A DNA stretch of 36,266 nucleotides from Mnemiopsis leidyi (taxonomy: Eukaryota > Ctenophora > Tentaculata > Lobata > Bolinopsidae), in contig JH152693.1 in assembly GCA_000226015.1 (NCBI GenBank), positions 132,616-168,881 on the forward strand, in the 5' to 3' direction. Made by a program: the position numbers and the translations under genes. The notes under the pieces were generated by a model. It was given only the letters and a program-made list of their open reading frames with translations, ran no database searches and was not told the DNA's origin. Shown piece by piece: positions 1 to 12,100 of the stretch; within the stretch, counting starts at the first letter, position 1, and every line of letters begins with the position of its first letter.

Positions 1-2100
1 ACTGTGCAGCCAGTAATCCATCTGACATTCATTCATTATCAGTTATCTAAAAGTAAAACATTTAATATCCTGTTGCATTTGGTTACAACTAATAACTTTA
101 TGAAGCTTTATCTACTACAACGGGAAAATTCGCAAAAATCACTCCTATTCCTTAGTTTTATAAGTCGGATTTCATCATTTACGAAGAGTGATTGAAGTGA
201 ACAAACAACTTTATTGCTGATATCACAATGCACATTTTGATTTTGCACCGCCCGAATCGATCGTGATTTTCAGTGACTTTTTGTGTTTGAGAACATATTT
301 TAGCCGACCATGTTTTTTATTTTTGTTGTCATACAGACAAACACTTTAGTTGGCATATCCCAATTCGCAAGACCAATCATTAATCGAATACCACACTCAC
401 GATCTCATTGTAGGATAGATAACCTACTGTCGCGGCCATCACGCGCTGTCACGCATTTCTGGCCTAGACGCGCATCGCCCGTTGACGATCTCATTAATTA
501 AATTTAATCAGTCTACAGTGATGCGCGGCGCATTGAATTAAAATCAATTTCTTACCCTGCGCAATCGCTGTTTTGATAAAGGAGCGGGACACGACGACCA
601 CGACGGACCACCATCCTGCTAACCCCACTATACTACCAAATCTCCCGATTCCTAACCACCATTATGCCTTTTTAGGCCGCTTCGCGGCCGGCTGGGTGGA
701 AAAAATCGAGCCCGTTGGGCTACAGCCACCGCAAAAAGTTTCAGTGCGTATAGCGCAATATGACTGAAAAGGTCGCCAGCGCTGGTTATACAAAATATGC
801 ACAAATCGAAAAGATCGCATTTTCAGGGGCCTCGTAGACTATGTCTTAATTTTATCATAAATAAAAATCATGCGCGATTAAACGATCATAATTGCGACTT
901 TTGCTACCATTCGACTTTTTAAACTATGACCTGATCTTTTCGTCAGCAAAGCAAACTTTTAATTATCTTATCACATCACTATTACATTTATAGCTGCCCC
1001 ACAGACAAAAATCACTGTTCCCACGAACAAGAATTGCGCCCGCTTAGTTAGGTCTCAGGTGGACGCTGGATTTCCATCTCTCAAATTCTAAAGAAGCTTC
1101 TTTGATGTACCCTCTGCTTTTGCTAGAACTAGAAGCAATTAAATTTGGGAGGCTGATATACTATAAACATAATTTCTGCCGCAAAGACTGCTGATGGAAT
1201 ACCACGGCAGCTACGCCTACAGTGAAAATATTGGCCCTTAAAACTGGAACAATTTTATTTCTGATAATACTGGTGGCCGTAGATACTAGATATGTACTGG
1301 TTTTCGAAACTTAAAACCGGCCGTGAAATGCTTAGCTATTGCTCTATTACTATTAGTATTAAAAACTTCGGACGTGGATAATTTCGGCGGTGCAGTCAAA
1401 TAATTTGACTAGGTGCTTTTGGCTTAAATTTGGGTAGAAGTTTTAGTGTCATTAAAGCTTGCAGTGGCTGTTACGCGGCTCTCGCGTTTATGCATCAAGT
1501 CAAATATATGATCATCGATAGTGAAAGTGAAATCAGGTGCAGACAAGCGAAAAATCTATATTTAACATCAAATAGAAATAGACTGTGGAATTGTGAATGT
1601 GATGCAACCATGGTAGAGAAACGCACCTGAAGTAAAACTTAATATATTTGTTAAGAATTAATTTCCACTAATCTATCCTGACACCATTGCTTTATGTAGC
1701 TTCCTGTAGTTACGAAAATCCTTGTAAAACAAACGACAAAAAGCACGCTGATGTATCACAACATTCGCCAATGGTATATAGTATCTTCATTAAGTCATTA
1801 TAGGTAGGGCGTGGCACTCTGACATAATAGAGCTCTTACAGTTAGGGTACTTGAACCAAGGGATCCGCCATTATTAATCGAATTTGATTTTATTTCATAG
1901 AGTTGGGCCCGTGATGTTAATATGAACAAAACATGACGTTAATATAACCCATGGTACATATCAAGCTGTAGAACCATGAAACAACTCGCCTCCTTAGTCT
2001 TTAATGGTTGTACTACGTACACAAGCTTATTTGCTTTCAAGGTCTCGTGCTTCGTCTAGAAATAAGGTGAAGGCTAAAAATAAAAAAAACAACTGTATAA
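1..2100. other. Non-genic stretch
   Basis: Only short open frames with no recognisable domain are present on either strand, stop codons are dense, and I see no splice-bounded exon. It is AT-rich and looks like intergenic or long intronic sequence. An exon of an unfamiliar gene could be missed here. Confidence 0.5.
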
Positions 2101-2315
2101 TTAGGAACGGTATTCGTGGGGAGGTGTCTCAAATTTAAAACCCCATTTTTCTAAATGTAAGGCTCCTACCTTTGTTTTTGGAGATCAATCTGTATCCATA
2201 GGACAATTTGAGAGTATTTCACTACCGAGAACTAAGCTAGGGCCCATAAATTTTGAGGAATGAGGTGTTTAAGTATCGAAAATTTGAGACACTTCCCCAA
2301 GAATACCGTTCCTAA
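2101..2315. mobile_element. MITE-like element with 36-bp terminal inverted repeats
   Basis: The left end begins TTAGGAACGGTATTC and continues GTGGGGAGGTGTCTC. The right end, read on the minus strand, begins TTAGGAACGGTATTC and continues TTGGGGAAGTGTCTC. The arms match over about 36 bases with two mismatches. The interior (about 145 bp) has no coding capacity, which fits a non-autonomous DNA transposon. The ends sit in a TA-rich context, so the target-site duplication cannot be fixed. A fragment with a similar arm lies at 6244-6366. Confidence 0.75.
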
Positions 2316-3449
2316 TAGATTTTAAGATCTTTGTCATAATCAAGACGATTGACGATTCTTATATTTTATACTTTTATTGGGGTAACAAGATGAAGAGGGC
2401 TGTCACTATTCCTCACTTTCCCTTTTCCTTCAATTATGTTAATCACCACTATTATTACTATCATCTCTGACTATGTAATCCTGACGTCTTATTTTTGCAG
2501 GTTGAAAACGATGCAGAAACTGCCCCAATCATACTCATATGTTTACCAAGATAGAGAAAAGTGCTCGTTATATTCGGGGTATCCAAATTCTGGTCAGTAC
2601 CTTCTAAGGTAGGTTATCCGTTTAGATAAACCGGGTTACAAATCGTTTATTTGCACCAAAAACAAAAACAGGCAAAACATAGAAACTTGCACCGAGAATA
2701 AATGTCCACTGCTTGTCCAAAAAAAGGCAAAGCGTTTTTGGAACGCGCCAATCGCCTTTTATAGATCGACTACAATTTTCACATTCAGTATGTAAAATAA
2801 TTTGAATGCGCGCCGTTCGCGCGTTTTTATAACATCACATTACTAATTATACCATTAGCGACTATACATCTAGAAAATGAATTACCTTATCGGTCATCGG
2901 TGTATATATTAATTGATCAGAAGTAATCAAGCCTGAGGCCCTTTATACGTTATAAGTATGCACTTTGCCGGTATAAAGTCTGGCCTCAATTGGCAATTGC
3001 GATTCTTATAAAATCACCAAAATTTAAGAATTTGTACGATCTTCAATATTGGTGAAATTTTGACAAGAATCAAGCCTAAAATTTGCATAGATTCTTACTC
3101 ATAAGCTCTAGTTTTTACAACGCTACTGTCACTGACTGTTGCACATTATCAAAACCCATGTATACCTTGAGACGACATGCTTATATCACATATCACGACT
3201 GTAATCTGGGTAATGTCTAGTAACAAAGTAACAAATTACACATTACAAAACTGTAATTATAAAGATATGAGGAATTGGTTCTATGAAAAGTGTTTAAATC
3301 TTAAGCCATGTTACTTACAAAAGCTTGTGACCGGCAAATCAGCAAAATTACATCCTTAAGCCATTTCGATTATTTCAAAAGTCTTAAGTGCTCTGCCTTC
3401 TTTCCAAAAGCTCAAAAGATCTGGATTAGCCGTTTCTCTTACTTTTACC
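2316..3449. other. Non-genic stretch
   Basis: No domain-bearing frame or splice-bounded exon was recognised. The sequence is AT-rich with only short open frames. Confidence 0.5.
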
Positions 3450-3489
3450 ATGACCGATCACGGCCGCGACGAGTTTAAATTGGGTAATA

Positions 3490-4170
3490 GGGTTATACTT
3501 TCATGTTTAGTGGGGCAATTGGCGCCATTGGCGCAAATCGATCCATTCAATGATTGTTCCATCGGTGCCAATGGCGATCTGGTGAGTGGCGCCAATGGTC
3601 TGTGGTCACTGGTCACCCCTATCGCCATTGGCTCATTGGCACCAAAGGAGCTGTTCCATTGGCGTCCATTGGATCCATTATAATGGAATTGAACCAATGG
3701 ATCCACTCGATGGCGATACTCTCTTCAGAGTGAATGGATCATTTGAATTACAGTTGCTCGAGTGGTGCAAATGGCGACAATCAACAATGGGACCAATGGC
3801 GATTCGTTTCTGGCGGTGGTGCCAATAACGACAGTTTTTAATTGGTGACAATGGTGATTCATTGGCGACAATCAGGAATTTATTATACTGATTTGTTGAC
3901 AATGGCAAAAATGCTGCAAATGCTGAAAATGACGCAAGTGGCGACAATGATGATAATTGTGATAATTATAAATAAATCGTAGGTTGATTACAGCTTCTTA
4001 GACGGTGTCCACGATTGGTGTGGCGTGACCAATGAAATTTTTGGCACGACTGTAACCATTAATACCACTGTCGCCATTGGCTTCCCTGTCGCCATCGGCA
4101 CCACTGGCAACGTTGGCGCCGTTGGAAATGGAATTCTTAATGATCCATTCACTCTGAGTGGTAATTGCAT
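3490..4170. repeat. CCATTGG/CCAATGG-rich degenerate repeat, left copy
   Basis: The stretch is dominated by short motifs such as GGCGCCATTGGCGCCAATGG, GGCGACAATGG and ATGGATCCA, which are self-complementary or nearly so. It shares its opening (GTGGGGCAATTGGCGCCATT), an internal ATTATAATGGA segment, and a CTCGATGGCGATAC...AGAGTGAATGGATCATTTG segment, in the same order and orientation, with 35968-36266. It is therefore a copy of a longer dispersed repeat rather than a simple microsatellite. Open frames on both strands here are by-products of the repeat and are not called as genes. Confidence 0.75.
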
Positions 4171-4442
4171 CGATTTAACGCACATTGCGCAATATTTAGC
4201 CTAACGTTACGGCCTATTTTATCTTTGAAGTGTTAATAAATTTTGGCTGGCAACAAGCCTGGTAGGGCAACGTCTGGCTTGTATAGGAGTATAACCGGTG
4301 GACTTGTCCGCCGCGGATCCGCCAAAAAGTCTGCCTAGGCGGACTGTGACGGATCCGATCGTAAGTCCGTGCGAAGCCTTAAGACGAAAAAGGTTCGTGG
4401 AAAAAGTCTATGTTAAAAACATAACAACAAGTTTGTTTCAAG

Positions 4443-4656
4443 GTTATTTGGTCGACCTCGAGACGGTCATTTGGAGAGGGAGATGGAAGATTTGGTGGAG
4501 GTATCCGTTTTTGTCGAAAAGGGGCGTGGCCAGGAGGCTCTTTATCCCGTCGTTTTGAATTTCTACAAACGTTTTCTTCTTTTTGGTCCTCTCATCGGAC
4601 AACTCGTCAGAAATATGCCAGCTTACTTTCACTGCAAAGTCCTGGGTGCCTCGCAG
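4443..4656 (+). CDS. Gene C putative exon 1
   Basis: A possible acceptor TTTCAAG precedes position 4443. The frame is open from there to the donor CAG|GTAAGT at 4656/4657, with the first in-frame ATG at 4483. The product is about 58-71 residues, hydrophobic in the middle. A second frame is also open across much of this stretch (to 4558), so the frame choice rests mainly on continuity with the next exon. Confidence 0.3.
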
Positions 4657-5317
4657 GTAAGTTGTACTTTATTGACTTTTCATTTCTGTTTATCTTCACT
4701 CAACTCGACTGTTCACTGTAAGAAATTGTAAATTTTGCTTAAACGTATCATAATTGCAAAATTTCGGGAATATCATTATCACTTGTACCCTTTTTTTCTG
4801 ATTTTTATACATAGATTTATGAATAATGACGCATTCTTTATCATACGAAGCTTTTGCTATTTTGCTATTTTCAGGTGTCAGTTATCGTAGGGGAACACAC
4901 GGTACCACTAAAGAAAATTAGCGATGATCGAAACCAACTTACCAAAGGTAAGAGACCGATGTTAAATTCTGTCCGAAATCAAGACACAGAAGATGCTGCT
5001 CAGGCGAAACCTGGAGCGGCCGGAAACAAAGCAATTGCCGGAGAAGTGGCTTTGAAAGAGGCTGCTTCTGCTTTAGCAAGTGCAGCTATCATTGCAGCAA
5101 CAAAGGAAGAACTCTTGGAATCAGATATTCATACGGAATCCAAACCACCCGCTTTCACTGATCCAGATCATGATCCCCCGACCACAATCCTGGTTACACC
5201 AGCCTCCCCAAAAACTGTGTCCGTCCCTGATTCGGAAGTAACTTCTGTTTGGGCAGGGGAGGCTATGATTTCCACCAAAGAAGTGTTCCTAGCAGCTTTT
5301 TACACGGACAAAATCGG
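4443..5317 (+). CDS. Gene C: tentative plus-strand two-exon gene fragment, unknown product
   Basis: Two putative exons join in frame. The first ends GCCTCGCAG before a strong donor GTAAGT. The second starts after TTTGCTATTTTCAG, and both junctions are phase 0. The first encodes a hydrophobic/aromatic stretch (NFYKRFLLFGPLIGQL) ending HCKVLGASQ. The second encodes about 147 residues with a Lys/Arg-containing start, an Ala-rich segment (KEAASALASAAIIAATKEEL) and a Pro/Thr-rich tail. I do not recognise a family. No convincing start codon, downstream exon or stop was found, so this is partial, or possibly a decayed gene. It would converge on gene B. Confidence 0.35.
4875..5317 (+). CDS. Gene C putative exon 2
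   Basis: The acceptor is TTGCTATTTTCAG at 4874 and the likely donor is GG|GTATGT at 5317/5318 (phase 2). It is the longest open stretch in the left 5.8 kb. The encoded segment is Ala-rich in the middle and Pro/Thr/Ser-rich towards the end, low in cysteine, and unlike the secreted modules to the right. Confidence 0.4.
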
Positions 5318-5879
5318 GTATGTGAAGCTTGTTAAGTTTCACAGTACACTAATATGAACTTGAGAGTAAACTAAGTTTATCATCAGAGCAAATAACATCA
5401 ATGCCAATGATCCATCATATCATGATCATTAAATTCGTATATAGTGAAATAAGACAACAATCTAACTTTTACAGATTAAAGGATTGAGTTTATTCCAACT
5501 ACAAATTGAACTTGAAATCGCTATTGGCATTGGGAACGCTTCGACAGATCAAATTGCATGTAAAACGATAGAATTTTAGAGATCATAAATCTCAAAATTG
5601 AATAGTTATGATTGTAGATGCATGTTTGATTCAAATTTATCAATGAAATCATCATCAATCATCATTAATACTAGATATAATGTCAACTTAAAACAAAATA
5701 GCCACCCTTGATCAGTTAATTGATCAGTTAATTATGATCTCACCAGTTCTTGCTGTAGAATGTTCTTAGTTTTAAAGTTTTACTTGTAATTCCAATACTA
5801 ACTATACTAACAGTTTTTCCAAAGACGTAAGAACAAAAAAATCTAAATTTCTCGGTCTCAATCACGTTTCATAGATCCT
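5318..5879. other. 3' flank between convergent genes C and B
   Basis: No exon is visible. On the minus strand this is downstream of the gene B stop. A segment at about 5695-5765 resembles the region just downstream of the gene A stop (about 16150-16205): both hold a CCACCCTT/CAACCCTT stretch followed by GATCTCA(C/T)CAGTTCTT and TGTTCTTA. That supports duplication of the 3' ends together with the coding exons. Confidence 0.5.
5489..5494 (-). promoter_or_regulatory. Candidate poly(A) signal of gene B
   Basis: AATAAA on the minus strand, about 390 bases downstream of the gene B stop codon. It is the first canonical hexamer I noticed there. Chance occurrence is easy in AT-rich sequence. Confidence 0.35.
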
Positions 5880-6153
5880 CTAATTGACTAAAGGTGACGT
5901 TGTTTTGCTCTCAACCACTGCAGGCTCAAAACAGTGGCGATAGACGTTTCTGCCGCTGACTACAATATCCAAGCACAAATCTTCACAGACTCGATTTGCG
6001 AAAAACCGACCAGAAATTTTATAATATCCTTCATTTCCACCGTGCCGTACTTGGACTCTAGGGATAGTCCTTCCACAGGCTTGTACTTCTATTGGTATTC
6101 CTTCAGTGTTACGGTCGTGTTGCAGCAAGAAAAGTTCTCCTTTTTTGTAGTAA
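5880..6153 (-). CDS. Gene B exon 10: second part of C-terminal domain, with stop
   Basis: The acceptor is ACTTCAG and the entry is phase 2 (one base, then TAC TAC). The exon encodes [15 protein letters not shown], then [11 protein letters not shown], a Gly-rich turn, [20 protein letters not shown] and HCFEP, ending at TAG. It is homologous to gene A 16224-16461, with all four cysteines conserved and a tail about 12 residues longer (109 conserved-plus-tail against 97 codons at most in the comparable part). The phase 1 frame hits a stop, so phase 2 is required. Confidence 0.72.
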
Positions 6154-9100
6154 CTGAAGTAGTAAATTTCATTTTTAGTTGCTGGAAGGCGTATTTGGTG
6201 GATTTCTCACAATTAAAAATTTATAATTATATTAATCTATAGACGTCAGAATTCGTGAGGAGGTGTCGTAAATTTGTTTACTTAAGCTACTTTTGGGTTA
6301 ATTGGTCTACGAGGTGTCGTAAATTACACATGTTTAATTGTGAAAATTAGGAGGTGTTGTAAATTTTGTCCAGAAAAGTTTTTTTCCAGGCGGCAAAAAA
6401 TAAGTAAAATTTGGCCTTTCAGATAACATTTTCTGATGACCTACCCCAACCTAAAATGGACCGAAGAATCGATTTAAGGTGGTCCCAGACCGGTCAGAAT
6501 ATCACTTGTACCCGAAAAATGCTCCTCTTTGCAAGTTAATCTCTTATTTGCTTAGTAAATCTCTTATTGCTTAGTGAATCTCTTATTTGATGATTGTCAG
6601 CACTTAATAATCTCATACTTATTTTAATTCGGACACTCCAACAGCCACATGTTACACAAGTGTAACGGCCAATTACAGGAGGCCGAATGTACAATTATAC
6701 ATACACGCCAGTGACGGTTAAGGTAGTGTGTACCATACTTTTATCGCCCGAGACTTCGCTGCAATGGGCAGCTACTCATTTAACCCTCAATCACGGTTTC
6801 CCCATCATTCGGCTGAGTCGACCGAAGAAGGTTGCATAGGCAAATGCCCTTAGCGCACTTCTCTAGGACTGGCGGATACGGGATTTGAACCCCCGACCTC
6901 CTGCGTGGGAGCCGAGAAGGAAACCACTGCACCACCAGCCCTTTACAAATGCAAACCTTAGCCCAGTCCGACTAAAGCTGAAGGGAAACGAAAGCAATAC
7001 AGTAATTGTTCAACAATACAGAGAAGCTGCTGTTAGGTACTGGTAAGGTCAAAATAAGAGCGCTACACATATAATTGATAGTAAAACGTATATGTAGTGC
7101 CTCAGACTTTGCAGATATTTGAGTATTTGGCGTTTTGCCCTTACCTTACGGAATTTCCTCAAAGTTTCCTCCCAATTTCCCTAAACAGTAGCCTATAAGG
7201 ACCCACCACAGCACATAGTAGTTCCACTCCGCTTGCCGGAGCTATCCTTACTGTAAGTGTAATCCTTTTTGACCTATCAGAACCAAGCTCGCTGCAGCTT
7301 TGTGCAGCGAGCTGGAACGATCTTTGAACTAGTGAATTTCTGAGCTTTTTGTTTGTTGTTCCAAGCCGCCGACACGTGGGTCTCCATGGGTCGGGCGGTC
7401 ACTTCCAGATAAACTTCTTAGAATACGTGTGTCTAATTTCTACCCAATTTACTCCTGTGCTGAGCACTGTAGTATACAAACGATACGGAGCACTTATCAC
7501 GGATACAGCGACCGTCATGGAAATACTTAAACATTACAGTATATAGTAAAATAACATGGTTAAAATAAAAACAGCTTGACCTTCGTAGGACACGGTTTTC
7601 ATTTGCCTAGTTTATACCTAATTATCAAACCTGATTAAGATGGTTAGTGAGAACTGTCTCGCATTGTTTATGTTATCTCGTCGTACGTTGACTCTGTAAT
7701 CCATGACCTCTGCGGGTCGAAGTGCAACTATAGATCAAGATTTTTAGCAAGCACATAGAAATCATCAAAATAGAATGGTTTCGAGAGGGCACTTACGTCT
7801 AATTTAAGTCATACCATTAAGTATTTGTCAGATTTCTGGACGAAAAGTATACCTGATTCAGAACAGTCGACTTCATCACACCCACCCCCGCAGTCGTCTT
7901 CTCCATCACAAACCCAGGAACTGTGGATACATTTACCATCGCTACACGTAAATTCTCCTTCGTGACATTCTGACACTGCATAAAATGTTGGCGACAGATA
8001 AGCATTTGCTAGTGAACTGTTTGGCTTAATCACGCTCATTGTTATTTTATTTCAGTCTCTTAACTCATAGCTCTTTTTTTTCAAAATTCAAATTGTTATA
8101 CATCATCATAAGTTTCAGATTATAAGTTCAAGACAGAGAAGCTCACTTAAATGATAGATTTATAGATTAAGATGAAGGACAACTCCAAAATGTTGTAAAA
8201 AGAACGAGAAATATGTGAATGATCATGTATGACCATTTTGGCTATTCCCAACACACGGTGGCGTAACCATATTGACGTTGTTTGCCCCTGTTTTACAATT
8301 CTGTTTGTGTCATGGTTAAGAGATCTCTTTCATTTCTTGTGGAAAAATGAAGAAGTCCCGAGTGACTGGAGGAAGGGAATCATGACAATCATTCTTAAAA
8401 AAGGAGATCTCACTTTTTGCAATAACAACAGAGGTATCACTCTACGATCAAATGCATCAAAGTTGTTTTAGATAGTGTTATTAAGAAGACTTAGTGCTGG
8501 ACTTTGTTACGTGAAAATCAGTGTGAGTTCAAAAGGAACCGGTCCTGCATAGATCAGCTTTATTCCCGGCATTGTATTATTATTGTATTATTATTATGTA
8601 TAGAACTCAACCTCCCTTTGTATATATATAAACTTCATTGATTTTAAAGCTGCTTTTGACTCAATCAATCGTGACTTGATCTGGAAAGCTATTGAACATT
8701 ATGGTCTTCCAAACAAATACATAAACATTTTTCAAGCGTTCTTCAAGGACACTGATAGTGCTGTACGAGTTGATGTTGAGTTGACTAGATGGTGTAGTGT
8801 GAATTCAGGAACTGGTCAGGGTAATGTGCAATTGGCCACCAATTTTTAACGTTGTGATTAACTGGGGTCTTTTAACCCTTCAACACAGAAAGAGCTCCAG
8901 GCAATCCGAAAAGTGTGTGACTGACCTGAATTACGCAACCCGAAAAGTGTGTGACTGACCTGAATTACGCAGATGACATCGCTGCACTAGATGGCACCCC
9001 TAGGGGGTTGCAAGAAACAATAACAGATAATATTGTGGGGTCGGAGGATTGAAGATGAATGTCAAGAAAACAGAAAGCGTGGTCATTGGGAAAGACAACA

Positions 9101-12100
9101 TCCACACTGACATTATAGCCACAAAACGTCTGCGTTGGTTTGGACATGTCAGTAGAATGCCAGAAGATCGACTCCCCAACTATCTACTCGATTGTAAGCC
9201 CAAGCATGGAAAAAGATCCAGAGAAAGACCCCTAAAAAGCTAAAATTACTAGAACAGGCTATTTGTCAGCTTAATTTCTGTACGAAACTTACCTGATACA
9301 GGACATTCAACTTCATCAGACCCATCCCTGCAGTCGTCTTCTCCATCACAAACCCAGGAACTAAGAATACATTTACCATCGCTACACGCGAATTCTCCTT
9401 CGTCACATTCTGGTACTGCATAAATGTTGGAGACAGATAAGCTTTTGCATGTGAACTGCTTGGATTAATCACGCTTATTGGTATTTTATTTCATGAGCCC
9501 CTTAACTTTAAAATTTCTTTCCTCCTACGGTAACAATTCTGTTTAAATCTTATCATAATGCTTTGGTTATCAAAACGCAAAATTCAAACAGACTGCTTCA
9601 AAAGGGGAAATCATTCATGAATCTTTTCTAAGTTTACTCTTGACGTTTATGCCTACAAGTACAAATGATCTAATGACCCCCAAAGATAGCTATTTAAAGA
9701 TTTTTGCGCAACTTGTCTTAACTTTAAGAGAGAAAGAAAATTAGAATTCGAATTTTATTATATGAAATAATGTCAGACCGGCAAGTTAAACAGTTGATTG
9801 AAACATGTAAAGTTCACAAGGCACACAGAAACTTTACTTACTTTTGTCTTACCTGATTTATCTTTTGTTGGTGCTCGATATGATGATAATTGCTAGAACA
9901 GGCTATTTGTCAGCTTAATTTCTGTACGAAACTTACCTGATACAGGACATTCAACTTCATCAGACCCATCCCTGCAGTCTTCTTCTCCATCACAAACCCA
10001 GGAACTAAGAATACATTTATCGGCACATGCGAATTCTCCTTCGTCACATTCTAGTACTGCAAAAGATCAAAGATGTTGGTGACAAATAAGCATTTGCAAG
10101 TGAACTGATTGGATCTTGATCACGCTTATTGGTATTTTATTTCAATCCCTTAACTCTATAATTTGTTCCCCTATTTTAACAATTCTGTTCGAATCTTTTC
10201 ACAATGCTCTGCTGACAATTAATAAGGTTAGCAAAACGCAAGATTCAAACAGACTGCTCAAAAATGGAATATCATTCATGAATATTTTCTCAATTCACTC
10301 TTTACGTTAATCGCAACGAATGTCATGATCCAAAGACCTCCAAAGAATGCTATTTCAAGATTTGTACGCATGAGCTTGTTTCGTCTGATTTACTAGAGTT
10401 GAGTATTGATATGCTAGAGTCGAGTATTTTCCAGCTTTCTGTACGAAACCTATACCTGATACAGGACATTCAACTTCATCAGACCCATCCCCGCAGTCAT
10501 CTTCTCCATCACAAACCCAGGAACTAAGGATACATTTATCGGCACATGCGAATTCCCCTTCGTCACATTCTGGCACTGCAAAAATGTTGGCGGCAGATAA
10601 GCTTTTGCAAGTGAACTGCTTAGATTTATCACGCTTATTGGTATTTTATTTCATGAGCCCCTTAACTTTAAAATTTCTTTCCTCCTACGGTAACAATTCT
10701 GTTTAAATCTTATCATAATGCTTTGGTTATCAAAACGCAAAATTCAAACAGACTGCTCCAAAAGGGAAAATCATTCATGAATCTTTTCTAAGTTTAGTCT
10801 TGACGTTCATGCCTACGAATGATCTAATGACCTCCGAAGATTGCTATTTGAAGATTTGTACGCAACTTGTCTTATCTGATTTATCTTCTGTTGGTGCTCG
10901 ATATGATGATAATTGCTAGAACAGGCTATTTGTCAGCTTAGTTACTGTATGAAACTTACCTGATACAGGACAGTCAACTTCATCAGACCCATCCCCGCAG
11001 TCATCTTCTCCATCACAAACCCAGGAACTAAGAATACATTTATCAGCACATGCGAATTCTCCTTCGTCACATTCTGACAATGCAAAAAATGTTGGAGACA
11101 GATAAGCATTTTATGCAAGAGAACTGCTTGGATTAATCACGCTTATTGGTGTTTTATCTCAGCCCCTTAACTCTATAATCTGTTTTCCCTATTTGAACAA
11201 TTCTGTTCGAATTTTTGCTGACTGTTTATAACTTTATAAGGTTAGCAGGATTCAAACAGACTGCTCAAAAAGGGATAATCATTCATAAATCTTTTCTAAG
11301 TTCACTCTTTACGTTAATGGTAACGAAGATAATGATCTAATGACCTCCGAAGATTGCTATTTCAAGATTTGTACGCGTGAACTTGTTTCGTCTGATTTGC
11401 TAGAGTTGAGTATTGGTTTGCTAGAGTCGAGTATTTGTCAGATTTCTGTACGAAACTTACCTGATACAGGACATTCAACTTCATCAGACCCATCCCTGCA
11501 GTCGTCTTCTCCATCACAAACCCAGGAACTAAGGATACATTTATCGGCACATGCGAATTCTCCTTCGTCACATTCTGGCACTGCTTAAATGTTGGCGGCA
11601 GATAAGCTTTTGCAAGTGAACTGCTTAATCAGTACTTACGCTTATTGGTGTTTTATTTCATGAGCCCCTTAACTTTATAAATATAATTTCTTTTCACTGT
11701 ATTTAAATAATTCTGTACAAATCTTATCGTACGCTTTGCTGACCATTGGTTATCAAATTAACGCAAGAATCAAATAGACTGCTCTGAAAGGGGAAATCAT
11801 TCATGAATCATTTCTAAGTTTACTCTTGACGTTCATGCCTATAACAACTTACAAGAACAAATGATCTAATGACCCCCGAAGATTGCTATTTAAAGATTTT
11901 TGCGCAACTTGTCTTAAGAGAGAAAGAAATTGGAATTCGAACAGTAGATTTCATTATATGAAATAATGTCAGACCGGCAAGTTAAACAGTTGATTGATTT
12001 TGATTTCAAAATATGTAAAGTTCACAAGACACAAAGAAATTTTACTTTACTTTTGTCTTATCTGATTTATCTTTTGTTGGTGCTCGATATAATAATTTGC

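Noticed and set aside
3450-3950. Overlapping open frames of 77-89 codons on both strands
   Set aside because: They arise from the CCATTGG/CCAATGG repeat, which lacks stops in several frames; there are no domain, start context or splice signals.
6869-6938. Functional tRNA gene
   Set aside because: A and B boxes and an acceptor-like stem are present, but the anticodon arm does not pair properly and the body is a repeat shared with 30233; it is a SINE head.
8907-8973. CRISPR-like or regulatory direct repeat
   Set aside because: It is a simple two-copy tandem duplication within the dead LINE.
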